A stretch of DNA of 64,000 bases from Synaphobranchus kaupii (taxonomy: Eukaryota; Chordata; Actinopteri; Anguilliformes; Synaphobranchidae), in NCBI GenBank assembly GCA_029718625.1, contig CM056383.1, forward strand, positions 14,501,066 to 14,565,065, written 5' to 3'. Shown here in pieces: positions 59,360 to 64,000 of this stretch; the first letter of the stretch is position 1; each line of letters opens with the position of its first letter. The position numbers were made by a program, and so were the translations under genes. The notes beneath the pieces are model-generated. The model was given only the letters and a program-made list of their open reading frames with translations. It was not told the DNA's origin and made no database searches.

Positions 59360-62079
59360 ATGGCACTTTTAAACATTAGGTCATTGACGAGCAAGTCTTT
59401 CATTATTAATGACCTAAACTTGGTTAAGTAAGGGTAGTCAAGCAATTCTTATTGATGCTTCCCCACCCAATTTTAACTTCTCCCAAGCAATAAGAAATGG
59501 AAAAAGAAGAGGGGGAACTGCCAGTATTCTTGCCTCAGCGCCATAAAAACACATCATTTGGTGATTATACTTCTTTTGAATATCACGCTGTTACTCTTAA
59601 GTGTGTTCCCACCATTTTAGCTGTTACATTATACAGACCTCCCAAGCAATGCCCCCTATTTCTGAGTGACTTCTCAGAAATGCTCTCTATAATTTGCACA
59701 CATTATGATAGGAGTATTATTATGGGAGATTTTAATTTGCATTTAGATCAGTTGACAGCAAAGTTGCTGATGTTATCAATCTCTTAGGCTCTATGGATTT
59801 TATACAACACATCAAAGAACCCACTCACAAACATGGACACACTCTTGATCTTGTCATTACACGGGGACTCGTTGTAGATATTACATCTATTATTGATATT
59901 GCTGTTTCAGATCATTACTATGCATGTTTTTTTAATGGCGTGCAATGCGACTACTAATTTTTTTAAAAATTGTTAAGAAACGTTTTCTTGACTCTGAAGC
60001 GGCTGATAATTTTATTTCACTTTTTAACAATGGTCTGTCATCATCTCTACCATCTTCCTGTGAAGAACTCGCTAATAATTTCTGTTTGAAACTAAGGACC
60101 ACAATTGACTCCGTGGCTCCACTCAAAATTAAAAATATTGCAAGTAAACCAAGAACTCCCTGGAAAAATGAGGAGACGGCCAAACTCAAAAGGATTTGTC
60201 GTATGGCTGAACGAAAGTGGAGGAAAACTAAATTGGAGATCCACTATGACATCTTAAAAGATAGTCTTACCAACTACAATAAGAGTACCAAAGCTGCTAG
60301 ACAAGCATATTTCTCCACCCTGATTGCTAACAATCGGGACAATCTGAGATTTCTATTCTTAACAATAGATCGACTGATTAATCCTAGTCCCATTGTGGAT
60401 AGTGAGATAGTCTCCCCAGCTAAATGCACTAAATTTGCCATGTACTTCAGAGACAAGATAACAAATATTAGGACTGGCGTATCTTCAAAAATGATCTGCA
60501 CTGACTCTGCTTCTCCACCAAATGTCCTCCTTAGAATCATTTGCCACAATTGATAAGAATCTGCTTTTTTAAATTGTGAAAAAGCTCAACTCTTCAACTT
60601 GTACTCTTGATCCTATACCTACCTTCTTTTTAAAAAAAATATTCACCTGTTTGTCTGGGGAGGTGCTGAACCTTGTCAATTGTTTGCTACAAACTGGCTG
60701 TTTTCCATCTGTTCTTAAAACTGCTGTTGTACGACCCCTACTGAAAAAATCTAATTTAGACACTTCTATTCTTGACAATTATAGAAAAATTTCCAATTTA
60801 ATGTTTCTCAACAAAATACTTGAGAAACTAGTTTTTACGCAGCTGATTGAATTTATAAACACTAACACAATTTTTGAAAAGTTCCAGTCCGGTTTTTGTG
60901 CTATGCATAGTACTGAAACGGCATTGGTTAAAGTCCTTACCGACATTAGAGTGAATACTGACTCAAAGAAACTCTCAATTTTGTTGCTTCTTGACCTTAG
61001 TGCAGCATTCGATACTGTACACCACAAAATCCTTTTAAGCAGACTCCATACGTGGGTTGGCATCTCTGGCAGTTTTAAATTGGTTTATATCCTACCTCAT
61101 AAACCGTGATTCCCTGGTCTGTCTTGGCGAGCATTCATCACAGAAAGTCACCCTTACTTGTGGAGTTCCTCAAGGTTCAATATTAGGCCCCATCTGTTTA
61201 GCTTGTACATGCTCCCACTAGGCAACATCATCCGAAAATATGGCATCAACTTCCATTTCTATGCCGATGATATCCAACTTTATATCTCTGCTATGTCCGA
61301 TGATCCTTGCCCCATTGATAGATTAACCAGCTGTATCACAAAGACATTAATGCTTGGATGGCATATAACTTCCTTCAGTTAAACTATAATAAAACTGAAA
61401 TATTGGTATTTGGACCCAAGACACCCAGAGAGAAAATAATGATAAAATTGAGCCCATTATCCCAGAACATCAAAACTGAGGTTAAAAACCTAGGTGTTAT
61501 CTTTGACAGTGATCTGACCCTTGAGCCACATATACGGAATGTAATAAAAACTGCCTACTACCATTTGATTAATGTTGCTAAAGTCAGACCTGTTCTCACT
61601 CAAGGTGACACAGAAAAACTAATGCACACATACTCAACTATTGTAACGCATTATTCTCTGGGCTTCCTAAAAACGGAATAGGTCACTTGCAACTCCTTCA
61701 GAATGCTGCTGCTAGGGTCTTAACTAAAACCAGGAAGAGAGCACATATTACTCCTGTTTTAAAGTTCCTACACTGGTTACCTGTAAATTTTAGAATTGAT
61801 TTAAAAATTATTTTACTCATTTTTAAATCAGTCCATGGACTTGCACCGGGTTATATTGCAGACTTACTTCCTAAATATGTTCCGAGCAGAGCCCTCAGAT
61901 CCTTTGACTCACTTCTTTTAATGCCTAAATCACAGACTAAAACATATGGTAAGGCTGCTTTCAGCTCATATGGTCCCCGCCTCTGGAATAATCTCCCACC
62001 CCCTCCAAGGAAAGCTGGAAATGTAGACATTTTTAAATGTCAACTCAAGACACACCTTTTTAGTCTCGCTTTTACCTAG
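59360..62079 (+). pseudogene. L2-type LINE ORF2: endonuclease and reverse transcriptase, frameshifted
   Basis: Endonuclease: MALLNIRSLTSKSFIINDL (59360), YRPPKQ (59634), IIMGDFNLHLD (59717-59750), HGHTLDLVIT and VSDHY (59832-59920); these carry the catalytic Asn, Asp and His of the APE fold. Linker: open frame 59945-60553. Reverse transcriptase: open frame 60576-61109 with LDPIPTFFLK, VVRPLLKKSNLD, LLLLDLSAAFDTVHH (motif A); CGVPQGSILGP near 61159; FYADDIQLY with YADD at 61260-61271. C-terminus: LNYNKTEILVFGPK, then open frame 61687-62079 (LLQNAAARVLTKTRKRAHIT, LHWLPVNFRI, SYGPRLWNNLP) ending in a stop. At least five frame breaks. All seen catalytic motifs are unchanged. Function in the active ancestor: target-primed reverse transcription. 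Confidence 0.88.
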
Positions 62080-62320
62080 GGACATTCATGGACAATTTTT
62101 CCCTTTTTTATTTTATTTTATGTATGTATTGCTTTCTTATTTATGTTTTAATAGTTTTTTTATTTATTTTTATTGTTTTATAGACATACAGTATATTGAT
62201 TATTGATTTTATTATTGATTGACTGGTTTTATTATGATTGACTTAATAATGTAAAGTGCATTGCATTGCATTAAATTGTACGAAATGAGCTATACAAATA
62301 AAGATTCATTGATTGATTGA

Positions 62321-64000
62321 CCTCAACTTGCTAAACTGATTTGTGTTATACAGGTATACCATACATACATTACAAATGCATTTTAAAGCACTTTTTAATT
62401 CAAGGAATTTTAATTTAAACAACATTATCATTCTCTGCAAGTGCAATCCGGGCTGATGGCCTCCTGGCTGATCCTCCTCCTTCCTCCCCTTGTTCCACCA
62501 GGTTCAATGTAAAGTACACAAAAGGTGCAATATTGCCAACAAAACTCTTTTGAGCTTCGTTAATTTGTTTGGGAATAGCTCCTGGTGAACTTATCTCCTC
62601 TCTTTTAAAATCCTCTATGGTTTACCTTTGTACTACACTTATAAACTCATTGTATGTACATTGCATAAAGCTACATTACCCAACAGAAGTCTCAGTCTGG
62701 TTATCTCTGAATAGCACATCACATTTTTCATGATGTCCATTTTCATCGTTTGGAGGCTATAAACCATCTTTCTTTTTTCATTTTTTCCCCCTTGGCCCTG
62801 TCTGGCCCTTTTAAAAGTGACTTGACTGACAGGTAACCACTACTTCAGCTGAATATTGATCTTTTGGCAATGGTGTTAACTATGGGGCTGATGGCTCTCT
62901 CACCCTCTCCCCTACCTGTCAGATACAGATTGGGGTTCTTCTGTCCGAGGCGATGGTTTGACGGCTTTCCCCCGCCACTGTGCTCTCGTCTTACAGACAC
63001 TGCTCTGAAAGTAGGTCTTCTGGTCCCTCACAGCAAATAAACCCCCTTCTCACAGTGCCACCGAAATGGACATACCTCATGCTCACTACTGGCATATTTA
63101 TGAAATAATGCACACACACCAACTTTGTGAATTGTATGTATGCTCATATACATTGTGTGAAGTGCTTTGACCCGTCAGTGTCCAGTACAAGTGGTTTATA
63201 ATTAATATGTAGGCTATAGGTTAAAGATGAGTTGAGATGGTATACAAAAAAAAGGGAAATCACTAAAAATGTAACACTATGGGTATCGATGAGGCCAGCC
63301 GTAAGACTACGCATGCTTAAATAAGACTTCCTGCACTGCCAGGCTAACAAAGATGGAGACGTCACAGACCTGACAAGATAAAAAACTTATAGTGGAGGCC
63401 AACTGAGAACAGCGTAAGTCATAGTGCCATAAAATTATTTTTTAAGGAATTGAGAAATTTGCAATTTTGTCAGAATATCTTCTAAAATTATTTAATATTT
63501 TTATTTTGCATGTGTAGATATGGTGTACTACGTCTGTCCTCATCCATTCTGCTTATGTGTTTTAGGTTAATTCTCTGAGTCACATTTCCCTTTTCCTTTC
63601 CGCCCCTCTCTCTTCCTTTTGTGTGGAACCTTAACACCTTTATATGTTGGAACCCTTATTAGCCGTAACTTCCCAAAAAAGACTGTGCAAGCCTCGACCC
63701 CCTACTGATACTCCCCACATGATCAAACTCCGAAAATGATCTGTTTAACACTTCCTGTAAGCAAATTGTGATGTGAAATGGGATTAGTCTATCTGGCGCC
63801 GGGAGACCGTTATCAGAAGAAATACAGCAACACTACTAGAAATAGTTTTGCTTTCCTGTCTCCATCATTTGAATCAACAGCGCCATCATGTGTACAACTA
63901 AAGCAATGCAGCCTTCCATTGACTGCAATGAGTTAGCTAAAGTGGAACTTTATTTGTTACTTATCAGAAAAAACACATCTCAAGCACATTTAGAATTTTC
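62321..64000. other. No gene seen
   Basis: Unique AT-rich sequence to the window end. No element ends, exons or RNA genes recognised. Confidence 0.4.

Larger units (their letters stand above)
58040..62320 (+). mobile_element. L2-clade LINE, nearly full length, frameshifted
   Basis: In order: a 5' UTR (from about 58040, boundary uncertain), ORF1 remnant with a zinc-like start and an SGNH-esterase-type region (58233-59106), ORF2 with endonuclease and reverse transcriptase (59360-62079), a 3' UTR, and a tail of attgattgattga ending at 62320. ORF1 esterase domains and short-repeat tails are typical of the CR1/L2 group. Many frameshifts and stops show that it is inactive, but all regions except part of ORF1 can be recognised. 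Confidence 0.85.

Overview
The window looks like gene-poor, transposon-rich DNA from a vertebrate, most likely a ray-finned (teleost-type) fish. The evidence is the mix of repeats. It holds Tc1/mariner elements, elements with 3-bp target duplications like PIF/Harbinger, L2-clade and Tx1/L1-type LINEs, tRNA-derived SINEs, solo LTRs with 5-bp target duplications, and long GT, GA and TC microsatellites. I found no host protein-coding exon, tRNA, rRNA or bacterial-type feature that I can defend. Species cannot be read from the sequence.

Layout. 1-5.6 kb: the 3' half of a Tc1 transposon, a palindromic repeat arm, a MITE with TTA target duplication, a solo LTR with ATCAT duplication, and a long GA tract. 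7.2-13.8 kb: a 33-bp minisatellite and two ~1.95-kb solo LTRs of one family in opposite orientation, each with its own 5-bp duplication (CCCCT and GGTTG). 14.2-15.7 kb: a complete Tc1 element whose 342-codon transposase frame is interrupted by one stop codon. 15.9-18.7 kb: a TIR element with a second TIR element inserted in it; a related copy at 38.3-40.25 kb shows the empty site. 19.8-21.3 kb: a Tx1-type LINE with its middle deleted, followed by a reversed SINE. 24.5-25.2 kb: a MITE that still carries a MADF-like coding remnant. 26.6-33 kb: two degenerate intron-containing IS630/Tc1-like transposase genes in opposite orientation, one apparently inserted into an intron of the other, with a 36-copy 34-bp minisatellite. 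35.8-37.3 kb: a gypsy-like LTR element reduced to LTRs and a gag start. 41.6-43 kb: nested small DNA elements. 51.1-53.9 kb: a minus-strand L2 LINE with a Tc1 derivative inserted in its 3' UTR. 55.1-56 kb: two palindromic MITEs and a 49-bp minisatellite. 57.7 kb: a tRNA SINE. 58.0-62.3 kb: a nearly full-length but frameshifted L2 LINE on the plus strand.

How the parts relate. These elements do not form a pathway. They record successive insertions, several of them datable relative to one another by nesting or empty sites. The most unusual coding remnant is at 51710-52123: an open 137-codon frame inside a Tc1 element with 246-bp inverted repeats that keeps only the two-part helix-turn-helix DNA-binding domain and has lost the catalytic domain. 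The rest (about half of the window) is unique-looking AT-rich sequence in which I see no gene. A few stretches in it have the look of conserved regulatory DNA, but that cannot be shown without a cross-species alignment.
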